From Streptomyces sp. NBC_00572 (GTDB taxonomy: Bacteria; Actinomycetota; Actinomycetes; Streptomycetales; Streptomycetaceae), in NCBI RefSeq assembly GCF_026341815.1, contig NZ_JAPENX010000001.1:4340001-4404000 (forward strand): a DNA stretch of 64,000 bases, written 5' to 3'. The position numbers and the translations under genes are program-made. This document shows, piece by piece, positions 8,211 to 16,453 of the stretch; positions within the stretch are counted from its first letter, which is position 1, and the number at the start of each line of letters is the position of its first letter. The notes below the pieces were generated by a model that saw nothing but the letters and a program-made list of their open reading frames with translations, did not search any database and was not told the origin of the DNA.

Positions 8211-8882
8211 TCAGAACAGCCGCAGCTTGTCGTCCTCGATGCCCCGCATCGCGTTGTAGTCCAGGACCACGCAGCCGATTCCGCGGTCCGTCGCCAGGAC
8301 CCGCGCCTGCGGCTTGATCTCCTGCGCCGCGAACACGCCCCGCACCGGTGCCAGGTGCGGATCGCGGTTGAGCAGCTCCAGGTAGCGGGTCAGCTGCTCG
8401 ACGCCGTCGATCTCCCCGCGCCGCTTGATCTCCACTGCGACCGTCGCGCCGTCCGAGTCCCGGCACAGGATGTCCACCGGGCCGATCGCGGTCGGGTACT
8501 CGCGGCGGATCAGCGTGTAGCCCTCGCCGAGGGTCTCGATCCGGTCGGCGAGCAGCTCCTGGAGGTGTGCCTCGACGCCGTCCTTGATGAGACCCGGGTC
8601 CACACCCAGTTCGTGCGAGGAGTCGTGGAGGATCTCCTCCATCGTGATGATCAGTTTCTCGCCCGCTTTGTTGATCACGGTCCAGACGCCGGCCTCACCG
8701 TCGGCCCCCTCCTTCAGGGTGCACGGCGGGGACATCCAGTTGAGCGGTTTGTACGCCCGGTCGTCCGCGTGGATGGAGACGCTGCCGTCTGCCTTGATCA
8801 GGATCAGACGGGGGGCGGAGGGCAGGTGGGCCGTGAGCCGGCCCGCGTAGTCCACGGAGCAACGGGCAATGACGAGACGCAT
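8211..8882 (-). CDS. nucS: Endonuclease NucS (EndoMS), mismatch-specific
   Basis: The 223-residue protein matches actinobacterial NucS/EndoMS over its whole length. It cuts both strands at certain mismatches and gives these bacteria, which lack MutS/MutL, a mismatch-correction route. The C-terminal RecB-like nuclease domain shows VDILCRDSDG followed by VAVEIKRRGE, supplying the catalytic Asp, Glu and Lys. The extreme C-terminus (DKLRLF) fits the sliding-clamp-binding tail. I placed the start at the ATG at 8882 (MRLVIARCSVDY), the family's conserved beginning. It is divergent from the small conserved gene at 9133. Confidence 0.95.
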   Translation of the reverse strand: MRLVIARCSVDYAGRLTAHLPSAPRLILIKADGSVSIHADDRAYKPLNWMSPPCTLKEGADGEAGVWTVINKAGEKLIITMEEILHDSSHELGVDPGLIKDGVEAHLQELLADRIETLGEGYTLIRREYPTAIGPVDILCRDSDGATVAVEIKRRGEIDGVEQLTRYLELLNRDPHLAPVRGVFAAQEIKPQARVLATDRGIGCVVLDYNAMRGIEDDKLRLF

Positions 8883-9132
8883 GGTCGACAACGCTACAAG
8901 ACGGGCGCTCCTCCGCGCGATTCGGTCGTCGGCCGGACACCCCCGGGGCGTGATCCTGAGCCGAACACCCGTCGGTTATCAGCCGGTTGTGTTCCCAATC
9001 TCCTGGTGCGGTCAGGACTGCGCGCTTACCGTGGAAGCTGGAGGTCGTCGCCCGTGCACGCTGCGTGGCGGGCGGCCCGGCCTTCGTCCCTGCCCGCAAG
9101 ACCCCGTCCGCGGGGTCGCGAGAGGAGAACCC

Positions 9133-9525
9133 ATGTCGCTCGACGTCTCACCGGCACTGTTGGAACAGGCCGAGCGAGGCGAGGTCGACGAAGCCGACTT
9201 CGTCGACTGCGTCCGGACCTCCCTGCCCTACGCATGGGAGATGATCAGTTCTCTGGTGGCCCAGCTGAAGGTCGACGGCGGAGAGTTCGCCGACAACCAG
9301 ACGCCGCCGCCGAATGAGCAGGCACGTGGTCAGCTGCTGCGCGCGCTCGCGAGCGACGCCATTCGTGGTGCGCTGCAGCGGCATTTCGGGGTGCGTCTCG
9401 CCTTCCAGAACTGCCACCGGGTGGCGGTCTTCCCGCTGGACCCGTCGGTGGACGACCGGCTCGCCCGCTTCACGTCCGTACGGGGGCAGCTGCTGAACCA
9501 GTCGCCGGAACTGCGCGACTGCTGA
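9133..9525 (+). CDS. Conserved actinobacterial protein of unknown function (130 aa)
   Basis: This is a 130-residue soluble, acidic protein with no signal peptide or membrane helix. It begins MSLDVSPALLEQAERGEVDEADFVDCVRTSLPYAWE-like text and ends in LNQSPELRDC. I recall it as a conserved Streptomyces protein next to nucS (SCO5389-like) but know of no assigned function. The ATG at 9133 has a good AGAGGAGA sequence upstream; earlier in-frame codons look non-coding. Divergent orientation to nucS across 250 nt means their promoters share this gap. No regulatory palindrome stands out there. Confidence 0.8.
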   Translation: MSLDVSPALLEQAERGEVDEADFVDCVRTSLPYAWEMISSLVAQLKVDGGEFADNQTPPPNEQARGQLLRALASDAIRGALQRHFGVRLAFQNCHRVAVFPLDPSVDDRLARFTSVRGQLLNQSPELRDC

Positions 9526-9603
9526 GTCATGGTGCTGCCGCTCCCCATCGCGGGAGACGCGATCGATGCGTGTCGATGCGCATCGCCGCGCGGAGATGCC
9601 GGA

Positions 9604-9716
9604 GCGGCAGCACAGCCCCGCCTTCGCCTGCCGCTGCCCGTACGGACAGCGGCAGCACAGCCCCGCCCCGTCCGCCCGCTGCCCGTACGGACAGCCCCAC
9701 CCCCGTCCGTACGGAC
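9604..9716. repeat. 45-bp tandem duplication rich in CCGTACGG palindromes
   Basis: GCGGCAGCACAGCCCCGCC occurs at 9604 and 9649, and GCTGCCCGTACGGACAGC at 9633 and 9678, giving a 45-bp period. GTCCGTACGGAC at 9705-9716 is a perfect palindrome. The block lies between two convergent genes and may act as a terminator region, although no dominant hairpin with a T-tract is visible. Confidence 0.6.
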
Positions 9717-9735
9717 CGCACCCGTGTCCGTACGG

Positions 9736-10770
9736 TCAGACGAGCAGCGGCAGGACCTCCGTGCCCAGCCGCCGCACGTTCTCCTCGGTCGCCGCGAGGT
9801 CGCCCGTCCCCTCGGCGAGCAGCGCGAAGCGGGTGATGCCCGTGCGCTCCGCCGTCGCCGCGAGCCGGTCCGCCGCGCGCCGGGGCGTGCCCACCGGGTG
9901 CAGACCGCACAGCAGCTCCGTGTACGCCACGGGGTCCCGCATCGACCGGTGCCGGCCGTCGACCGTCACATGCGCGTCGAGGCCCTGCTTCAGCCAGCCC
10001 GGCATCGCCTTCACCAGCGCCTCCGCCGCGTCCGCCCCCCGGTCCGCGAGCTGCGCCACCCCCGCCGAGACGTGATCGGCCCCGATCCGCGCGATCTCGT
10101 CCGGGTCCCGCCCGGCCTCCCGCGCACAGCGCGCCCAGGCCGCGACCATCTCGGCCTTCTCCTCGTCGCCGCAGTGCATCCCGAGCAGCATCGGCAGTCC
10201 GCGCTCGGCGGCCAGCCGTACGCTCTTCGGCGAGGTGCAGGCCACCACGACCTCGGGGGCCGCGGCGCCGCCGATCAGCTCGTCGGGACGGGGCACCACC
10301 GGTACCTCACGGAAGGCGAATCGTTCTCCCTCGGCGCCCACGCGCGGCTCGGAGAGCCAGCGCAGCAGCAGGTCGAGCGATTCCGGGAAGCCCTTCTCGT
10401 ACGCCCCGAGGCCCGCGCCGAACACCTCCAGATCCACCCACGGACCGCCCCGGCCCACCCCCAGGGTGAACCTGCCGCCCGAGGTGAGGTGCAGCAGCGC
10501 CGCCTGCTCGCCCAGGGCAACCGGGTGGACGGTCGGCAGCACGCTCACCGCCGTGCCCACCCGCAGCCGCCGCGTGCGGCCGAGCAGCAGCGCGGCCAGC
10601 GTCACGGCCGAGGGGCAGACCCCGTACGGCACGAAGTGATGCTCGGCCAGCCAGGCCGATTCGAGCCCCGCCTCCTCGGCGACCTCGGCGGTCCGCACCG
10701 CCCGGTGCAGGGCCTCACCCTGTCCCTGGCCCGGGAACTGGGCGGCCAGAACGAACGTACCCACGCGCAT
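9736..10770 (-). CDS. LLM-class (luciferase-like) flavin-dependent oxidoreductase
   Basis: The 344-residue protein has the bacterial luciferase-like TIM barrel: an N-terminal VGTFVLAAQFPGQ strand, WLAEHHF, and a GVGRGGPWVDLEVFG nucleotide-contact region. Such enzymes use FMNH2 or F420 to oxidise small substrates. Substrate and cofactor cannot be read from the sequence. I began at the ATG at 10770 (MRVGTF), the canonical strand-1 start; the open frame further upstream has no similarity. It is divergent from the small Cys/His protein gene. A TGACACGTGCCA near-palindrome lies between them. Confidence 0.85.
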   Translation of the reverse strand: MRVGTFVLAAQFPGQGQGEALHRAVRTAEVAEEAGLESAWLAEHHFVPYGVCPSAVTLAALLLGRTRRLRVGTAVSVLPTVHPVALGEQAALLHLTSGGRFTLGVGRGGPWVDLEVFGAGLGAYEKGFPESLDLLLRWLSEPRVGAEGERFAFREVPVVPRPDELIGGAAAPEVVVACTSPKSVRLAAERGLPMLLGMHCGDEEKAEMVAAWARCAREAGRDPDEIARIGADHVSAGVAQLADRGADAAEALVKAMPGWLKQGLDAHVTVDGRHRSMRDPVAYTELLCGLHPVGTPRRAADRLAATAERTGITRFALLAEGTGDLAATEENVRRLGTEVLPLLV

Positions 10771-10827
10771 CGCCTTGTGCCTCCTTTGCGGCCGACGCGT
10801 AACTCCCCTCGCACTGGCAACAACGTC

Positions 10828-10839
10828 TGACACGTGCCA
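10828..10839. promoter_or_regulatory. Near-palindrome between divergent genes
   Basis: TGACACGTGCCA is symmetric at 5 of 6 base pairs around a CACGTG core, 58 nt upstream of the oxidoreductase start. It may be an operator for either divergent gene. Confidence 0.3.
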
Positions 10840-10969
10840 AAGGCAACGGCCGTTCGTTAAGTTCTTGCGATTTTCGGCTAAGCCGTCCCGGGCGGGGCCC
10901 GGGGCACCGAGTGGCGGCCCGTAGGCTTGACGGAACGGTCCGTGTTCCCAGACCCAGTGAGGTGTGCCC

Positions 10970-11299
10970 GTGTCCCCGCGCCACAACCGCTCCCGAGGCG
11001 GCGAGAAGCCCGAGCAGCAGCAGGGCGACAACGGCGACCGGTACGGCGGCGTGCAGCGCAGCGAGACCTGGCAGGGCGAGGAGTGGTACGTCCGCCTCGT
11101 CGCCGGGGCCAGCGCGCCCGGCAAGCGCTACCGCTGCCCCGGTTGCGACCAGGAGATCCCGGGCGGCGCCCCGCACGTGGTCGCCTGGCCCGAGTACGGG
11201 GGAGTGGACGACCGGCGCCACTGGCACAAGGCCTGCTGGAACGCCAAGGACCGCCGCACCAGCAGGGTGCAGCGGTCCCGTAACGCGCCGAAGTACTAG
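10970..11299 (+). CDS. Small Cys/His (zinc-ribbon-like) protein
   Basis: The 109-residue, basic protein has a putative metal site: CPGCDQEI, then a histidine in APHVV, then HWHKACW. The CxxC...H...HxxxC spacing fits zinc binding. Homologues are often labelled ATP/GTP-binding proteins, but I see no P-loop. The N-terminus is hydrophilic and low-complexity (RSRGGEKPEQQQ). I chose the GTG at 10970, which leaves about 8 nt after GTGAGG; the in-frame GTG at 10964 sits too close to that element. It converges with the ABC permease gene, separated by only 15 nt. Role unknown. Confidence 0.75.
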   Translation: MSPRHNRSRGGEKPEQQQGDNGDRYGGVQRSETWQGEEWYVRLVAGASAPGKRYRCPGCDQEIPGGAPHVVAWPEYGGVDDRRHWHKACWNAKDRRTSRVQRSRNAPKY

Positions 11300-11314
11300 G
11301 AGTCCTCCCGACCG

Positions 11315-12154
11315 CTACACGTCCCGGTTGTTCAGCAGGGCGAAGGCGCCGGCGAGCGCGACCCCGGCGACCCCGCCCATGATCAGCAGCGGCTCCCAGC
11401 CCGAGGGGCCGTCGTCGCCGAACGGCGGCTGCGCCGCGTACAGCGAGATCATCTGCGAGGGGATCGCGTACGTGAAGAGCCACTCCTGCACGGGCTTCAG
11501 CGCCTCGGAGAACATGAACAGCGCCGCCACCAGCGGCAGCAGCAGCAGACCGATCATCACCGTGATCGCACCGGCCGAGTGCCGGATCAGCGTGCCGAGC
11601 GCCAACGACAGCAGCCCCAGCATGGCCAGGTAGAGACCCGCGCCCACCGTCGCCCGCAGCCACTCGGCCGTCGTCGGGGTGTCCGCCCCGTCCACGACGG
11701 CGACCTGCACGGCGCCCACGAACGCGGCGACCACGGTGGTCACCGTGAAGACGAGCAGGAAGAACACGATCGCCTTCGCCGTCAGCACCCGGGCGCGGCT
11801 CGGGCAGGCCGTCAGCGTCGTACGGATCATGCCGGTGCCGTACTCGGAGGCGATGGTCAGCACGCCGAGCGTGATCACACAGATCGAGGCCGGCAGCATC
11901 CCGAAGAAGCCGTAGCCGAGCGCCGACTCCTCGCCCATCCCCGCCTCGCCGGCGTTGGCGGCGATCGCCGCCACCCCCAGGCCGATGGTCAGCATCAGCA
12001 GGATCATGACCCCGAGCGTCCACAGCGTCGAACGCACCGAGCGGATCTTCGTCCACTCGGAGGCGAGCGCGTCACCGAGGTGCGCCCTGCGGACCGGGAT
12101 GGGGGAGACGTAGGAGTGCGGCGCCGGAGCGTGGTGCGGGGCGGGGGCGGTCAT
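11315..12154 (-). CDS. ABC-2 type exporter permease (pair 2)
   Basis: This 279-residue integral membrane protein has about six hydrophobic segments. Family features include SEWTKIRSVRSTLWTLG before helix 1 and SEYGTGMIRTTLTACPSR, the cytoplasmic loop characteristic of Streptomyces ABC-2 permeases. It partners the ATPase gene immediately upstream, with a 4-nt stop/start overlap (12151-12154). A His/Pro/Ala-rich N-terminal extension precedes the membrane domain. The substrate is unknown; related systems act in drug or lipid export. It is paralogous to the permease at 13533-14312. Confidence 0.88.
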   Translation of the reverse strand: MTAPAPHHAPAPHSYVSPIPVRRAHLGDALASEWTKIRSVRSTLWTLGVMILLMLTIGLGVAAIAANAGEAGMGEESALGYGFFGMLPASICVITLGVLTIASEYGTGMIRTTLTACPSRARVLTAKAIVFFLLVFTVTTVVAAFVGAVQVAVVDGADTPTTAEWLRATVGAGLYLAMLGLLSLALGTLIRHSAGAITVMIGLLLLPLVAALFMFSEALKPVQEWLFTYAIPSQMISLYAAQPPFGDDGPSGWEPLLIMGGVAGVALAGAFALLNNRDV

Positions 12155-13305
12155 CGGGCGTCCTTGGTGGTGTCGCTCGGCTGGGGGGCGGCCGGCTGGG
12201 GGGCGGCCGGCGGGGCGTACGGGCCCGGCACGGGCGGCTGGCCGGGAGCCCCGGCGTACGGGTTCTGTCCGGGCGGCGGCGGGGCGTACCAGCCCTGCTG
12301 CGGCACGTCCTGGACCACCGGCTGCGGCGGCATCCCGTGCCCCTGGTGGCCGTGCTGCTGCGGCGGCTGGAGGTGCGCGAGCCGGTCGTCCGTGGAGCGG
12401 TAGTCCACGGCGCCCTGGGTCAGCCGCATGTACGCCTCTTCGAGGGAGGCCTGGTGCGGGGACAGCTCCCAGAGCCGTACGTCCGCGTCGTGCGCCAGGT
12501 CGCTGATCCGCGGCAGCGGCAGCCCCGTCACCCGCAGCGCGCCGTCCGGCTCGGACATCACCTGGCCGCCGGCCTCCACGAGGGCCGCCGTCAGCTTCTC
12601 CCGCTGACCCGGATCGGTCTGCGGGGTCCGCACCCGGGCGAAGTCGGCCGAGTTCGCCGAGATGAAGTCCGTGACGCTCATGTCCGCGAGCAGCTGGCCG
12701 CGGCCGATCACGATCAGATGGTCGGCGGTGAGGGCCATCTCGCTCATGAGGTGGCTGGAGACGAAGACCGTCCGCCCCTCGGAGGCCAGCTTCTTCATCA
12801 GGTTGCGGACCCAGAGGATGCCCTCCGGGTCCAGGCCGTTGACCGGCTCGTCGAAGAGCAGCACCTGCGGGTCGCCGAGGAGCGCCGCCGCGATGCCGAG
12901 CCGCTGGCCCATGCCGAGCGAGAAGCCCTTGGAACGCCGCTTGGCCACGTCCTGGAGACCGACGACCCCGAGGACCTCGTCGACGCGCTGCGCCGGGATG
13001 CCGGCGAGCTGCGCGAGCGACAGCAGATGGCTGCGGGCGCTCCGCCCGCCGTGCACGGCCTTGGCGTCGAGGAGCGCGCCGACCTGCCGGGGCGCGTTCG
13101 GCAGCTGCCGGAAGGGGTGGCCGCCGATCGTCACATGGCCCGAGGTGGGCCGGTCGAGGCCCAGGATCATGCGCATCGTGGTCGACTTGCCGGACCCGTT
13201 GGGCCCCAGGAACCCGGTGACGACACCGGGCCTCACCTGGAAGGAAAGGTTGTACACGGCCGTCTTGGCGCCGTAGCGCTTCGTCAGGCCGACTGCCTCG
13301 ATCAT
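12151..13305 (-). CDS. ABC exporter ATP-binding protein with Pro/Gln-rich tail (pair 2)
   Basis: This 384-residue ATPase carries Walker A GPNGSGKST, the ABC signature LGMGQRLGIA, and Walker B LLFDEPVNGLDPEG. The nucleotide-binding domain and accessory segment end near residue 305. The remaining 75-80 residues are an unusual Pro/Gln/Gly/His-rich tail that the paralogous ATPase lacks almost entirely. The tail may bind a partner or simply be disordered. The start at 13305 (MIEAVGLTKRYG) is the family norm. It is translationally coupled to its permease. The upstream 227-nt gap contains its probable promoter, including a TTGACG at 13400 on the other strand. Confidence 0.9.
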   Translation of the reverse strand: MIEAVGLTKRYGAKTAVYNLSFQVRPGVVTGFLGPNGSGKSTTMRMILGLDRPTSGHVTIGGHPFRQLPNAPRQVGALLDAKAVHGGRSARSHLLSLAQLAGIPAQRVDEVLGVVGLQDVAKRRSKGFSLGMGQRLGIAAALLGDPQVLLFDEPVNGLDPEGILWVRNLMKKLASEGRTVFVSSHLMSEMALTADHLIVIGRGQLLADMSVTDFISANSADFARVRTPQTDPGQREKLTAALVEAGGQVMSEPDGALRVTGLPLPRISDLAHDADVRLWELSPHQASLEEAYMRLTQGAVDYRSTDDRLAHLQPPQQHGHQGHGMPPQPVVQDVPQQGWYAPPPPGQNPYAGAPGQPPVPGPYAPPAAPQPAAPQPSDTTKDAR

Positions 13306-13532
13306 TCTTCCAGCCCCATCGACAGGTCGGTCGCACCAAGGTCGGGGCGTGACGGCCGTCGGCCGGAGCCCCCCGTATGAGCTAGGAGCTTATCCAGCCA
13401 TTGACGGTTCCGGCGAAGTGGAGACGGCCTCCGGGCAGTCTCCGGGGGAACGTCGGGGCACCCCCTAGGGGACCGGAGGGGCCCAGGGGCAGCCCCGGGC
13501 CGGCCTGGGGCCGGGCGGAGGTACCGGCGGGA

Positions 13533-14312
13533 TCAGGCGTCCCGCTTCTTCATGACCAGATACCCGCCGAGCAGCGCGGCCGCCACCCAGAGCACCATGA
13601 TCCCCAGCCCGGCCCACGGGCCGTACGGAGCCTCCTCCGTGTTCAGGGCGTCCGGGACGACCTGCATGATCTTCGAGCCGGCCTGGTCGGGGAAGTAGCG
13701 GGCGACCTCCTTGGCCTTCGGCACGGCCGCCAGGATCTGCGAGACCAGGAAGAAGAACGGCATCAGGATGCCGAGCGAGAGCATCGACGAGCGCAGCATC
13801 GCCGCCACGCCCATGGAGAACAGCGCGATCAGGCCCATGTAGAGCCCGCCGCCGATCACCGCCCGCAGCACGTTGTCGTCACCGATCGAGGCCCGGTGCT
13901 CGCCGAGCAGTGCCTGCCCCAGGAAGAAGGAGAGGAAGCTCGTCGCGAGACCCACGGCGAACGCGAGCCCGCCCGCCACCGCGACCTTCGAGAAGAGGAA
14001 GGTCGCGCGCTGCGGCACGGCCGCCAGGGAGGTGCGGATCATGCCCGAGGAGTACTCGGTCCCCACCACCAGGACACCGAAGACCACCATCGCCAGCTGA
14101 CCCAGGGTCATCCCGAAGAAACTGACCAGGGTCGGGTCGAAGGTGGCCCGCTCGACCTCGCTGAGGTCGTCGAAGGTGGAGTTGAACACGGCGGACAGCG
14201 CCGCACCGATCGCCACCGTGACGATCAGGGCGCTCGCCAGCGTCCAGACGGTCGACGACACCGTCCGGATCTTGGTCCACTCGGACTGCAGGACCGCGGA
14301 TACCGCTGCCAT
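13533..14312 (-). CDS. ABC-2 type exporter permease (pair 1)
   Basis: The 259-residue membrane protein has about six hydrophobic helices. It shares SEWTKIRTVSSTVWTLAS and EYSSGMIRTSLAAVPQR with the permease of pair 2. The start at the ATG at 14312 (MAAVSAVLQSEW) lies 2 nt after the stop of its ATPase gene, so both are cotranscribed. Pair 1 and pair 2 are clearly duplicated, but the proteins have diverged well beyond recent duplication. No substrate clue is visible. Confidence 0.88.
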   Translation of the reverse strand: MAAVSAVLQSEWTKIRTVSSTVWTLASALIVTVAIGAALSAVFNSTFDDLSEVERATFDPTLVSFFGMTLGQLAMVVFGVLVVGTEYSSGMIRTSLAAVPQRATFLFSKVAVAGGLAFAVGLATSFLSFFLGQALLGEHRASIGDDNVLRAVIGGGLYMGLIALFSMGVAAMLRSSMLSLGILMPFFFLVSQILAAVPKAKEVARYFPDQAGSKIMQVVPDALNTEEAPYGPWAGLGIMVLWVAAALLGGYLVMKKRDA

Positions 14313-14314
14313 GG

Positions 14315-15283
14315 TCAGGCTCCCTGGGAGGTCGTGCCCCACTGGGGGCCGGGCGCCGGGGCGCCACCGTGTACATCGGTGCCGTGCGCGTGGTACTCCA
14401 CCGCACTTGCCGTCATCTGCATGAAGGCTTCTTCGAGCGAGGCGCGCTGGGAGCTCAGCTCGTGCAGCACGAGCCCGTTCTCGGCGGCGAGTTCACCCAG
14501 CTTCTCGGTCGTCGCACCGTCCACTTCGAGGGTGCCGTTGCCCGCCTCGACCGCGATGAACCCGTGCGCGTGCAAGAGGTCCCGGAGCCGCTCCTGCTGC
14601 GGAGAGCGCAGCCGTACATAACTGCGGGAATTCTCCTGGATGAAATCCGCCATCGACGTGTCGGCCAGCAGCTTTCCCTGTCCGATCACGATCAGATGAT
14701 CGGCTGTCAGGGCCATTTCACTCATGAGATGGCTGGAAACGAAGATCGTTCTGCCCTCGGAGGCCAGCGCCTTCATCAGATTGCGGATCCAGTGAATTCC
14801 CTCGGGGTCCAGACCATTGACGGGTTCGTCGAACATCAGGATCTCGGGATCGCCGAGCAGCGCCGACGCGATGCCGAGCCGCTGCCCCATACCGAGGGAG
14901 AAACCTTTCGACTTCTTCCGCGCGACCGGCGTCAGACCGACCAGGTCCAGCACCTCGTCCACCCGGCGCTCCGGGATGCGGTTCGACTGCGCGAGACACA
15001 GCAGGTTGTTGTACGCCGAGCGGCCGCCGTGCATCGCCTTGGCGTCGAGCAGCGCCCCGATGTACTTCAGCGGCTCTTCGAGCTCCCGGTAGTGCTTCCC
15101 GTCGATCCGGACCGTCCCGCTCGTCGGGTTGTCCAGGTCCAGCATCATCCGCATCGTCGTCGACTTGCCCGCCCCGTTGGGCCCGAGGAAGCCGGTGATC
15201 ACCCCGGGACGCACCTGGAAGGAGAGATGGTCGACCGCGGTCTTCGCCCCGTAGCGCTTGGTGAGGCCCTCAAGCTCGATCAT
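14315..15283 (-). CDS. ABC exporter ATP-binding protein (pair 1)
   Basis: This 322-residue ATPase has Walker A GPNGAGKST, signature LGMGQRLGIA and Walker B MFDEPVNGLDPEG, followed by an accessory C-terminal domain typical of DrrA/CcmA-like exporters. I placed the start at the ATG at 15283 (MIELEGLTKRYG), the conserved beginning, rather than eight codons upstream. It is the first gene of the ATPase-permease pair. The 120 nt upstream carries a likely filP terminator, so pair 1 is probably transcribed from its own promoter. Confidence 0.9.
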   Translation of the reverse strand: MIELEGLTKRYGAKTAVDHLSFQVRPGVITGFLGPNGAGKSTTMRMMLDLDNPTSGTVRIDGKHYRELEEPLKYIGALLDAKAMHGGRSAYNNLLCLAQSNRIPERRVDEVLDLVGLTPVARKKSKGFSLGMGQRLGIASALLGDPEILMFDEPVNGLDPEGIHWIRNLMKALASEGRTIFVSSHLMSEMALTADHLIVIGQGKLLADTSMADFIQENSRSYVRLRSPQQERLRDLLHAHGFIAVEAGNGTLEVDGATTEKLGELAAENGLVLHELSSQRASLEEAFMQMTASAVEYHAHGTDVHGGAPAPGPQWGTTSQGA

Positions 15284-15305
15284 GCGTCCCAACCTACGGG
15301 CGCGC

Positions 15306-15340
15306 AAAACCCCCCGCCACCGGAATGACAGGGGGTTCTG
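15306..15340 (-). terminator. Probable filP terminator
   Basis: Read on the minus strand, AACCCCC (complement of 15331-15337) pairs with GGGGGTT (complement of 15308-15314) around a 16-nt loop and is followed by TTTTG. It lies 64 nt past the filP stop. Confidence 0.45.
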
Positions 15341-15403
15341 GGAAAAAACTACGTACTCGTCACCGGCCGTGCGCCGACAGGACGACGACGGCCGGAACGG
15401 GCG

Positions 15404-16339
15404 TCAGCGGGACTGCTGGGCCGGGACACCGGCCGGGCGCTCGTCGTCGATCGGCGAGCCGGCCGCCGCCACCGCGGCACCGGTCAGCGTCGCCAGCATC
15501 TCGCGGACGTTGGTCAGCTGGGCGTTGATCGAGTCCCGGCGGTTCGTCAGCGCCGCCAGCTCGCGCTCCGATTCGCTGCGGATCCGGTCGGCCTTGGCGT
15601 TCGCGTCCGCCACGATGTCCTCGGCCTGGCGCTGCGCGGTCTCCACCGTCTGACGGGCCCGGCGCTCCGCGTCCGTACGCAGCTTCTCGGCCTCCAGGCG
15701 GAGCTGCTCGGCGCGGTGCTCGATCTCCGCGAGGCGCTTCTCGGCCTTGGCCTGACGCGAGGCCAGGTCGCGCTCCGACTGCTCGCGGCGCTTGGCCAGG
15801 TTGGTCTCGAAGTCCGCGGCGGCCTGGGCGGCCTTGGCGCGGGTCTCCTCGAAGAGGGCGTCCGCCTCCTCGCGCTTCGACTGCGCGTCCTTCTGCGCCT
15901 CGCCGCGCAGCGTGTTGGCCTCGCCCTGCGCCTTCTCGACGATCCGGACGCCCTCGTCCTCGGCCTTCGACTTGCGCTCCGCCGCGAAGGACTCCGCGTC
16001 GTTGCGCACCTGCTGGGCGGCCGACTCGGCCAGCTCGCGGTGCTGCTCGGCGGCGCGACGGGCCTCCTCACGCAGGTCCTTCGCCTCCTCCTCGGCGAGC
16101 CGGAGGATCTTCTCGACCCGGGCGCCGAGCCCCGCGTACGACGGCTCGGCGTCGGTGACCTGCGCCTGGGCGTTCTGCGTCTCGAGGTGGAGCTCCTCGA
16201 TGCGCTTCTCCAGAGAGGTGATGCGGGACAGTGCGCTGTCGCGGTCGGAAACGAGCTTGGTAATGCGGTCGTCCACCTGACCGCGGTCGTAACCGCGCCG
16301 CACGAGCTCGAAGCCGAAGGGGGAGGATGTGTCGCTCAT
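15404..16339 (-). CDS. filP: FilP, coiled-coil intermediate-filament-like cytoskeletal protein
   Basis: The 311-residue protein begins with the conserved MSDTSSPFGFELVRRGYDRGQVDDRI-type head, related to DivIVA/Scy heads, and then forms a nearly continuous Ala/Glu/Arg-rich coiled coil (about 30-290). In S. coelicolor FilP (310 residues) self-assembles into filaments, accumulates near growing tips and supports hyphal rigidity through DivIVA. Length and head match that protein closely. The gene lies 114 nt downstream of scy on the same strand, the arrangement of SCO5396/SCO5397. The C-terminus is short and polar (DDERPAGVPAQQSR). Confidence 0.93.
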   Translation of the reverse strand: MSDTSSPFGFELVRRGYDRGQVDDRITKLVSDRDSALSRITSLEKRIEELHLETQNAQAQVTDAEPSYAGLGARVEKILRLAEEEAKDLREEARRAAEQHRELAESAAQQVRNDAESFAAERKSKAEDEGVRIVEKAQGEANTLRGEAQKDAQSKREEADALFEETRAKAAQAAADFETNLAKRREQSERDLASRQAKAEKRLAEIEHRAEQLRLEAEKLRTDAERRARQTVETAQRQAEDIVADANAKADRIRSESERELAALTNRRDSINAQLTNVREMLATLTGAAVAAAGSPIDDERPAGVPAQQSR

Positions 16340-16453
16340 GGGTTTCCTGTCGAATGAGACCGGTGAGGTGTTAGAGGGAATCCTAGGGGCCGAAGCGGCG
16401 TGTCATCGAGCGTATGCCCGTTTGATCTGGAGAATGTCCAGCCTTTTGAGTGG

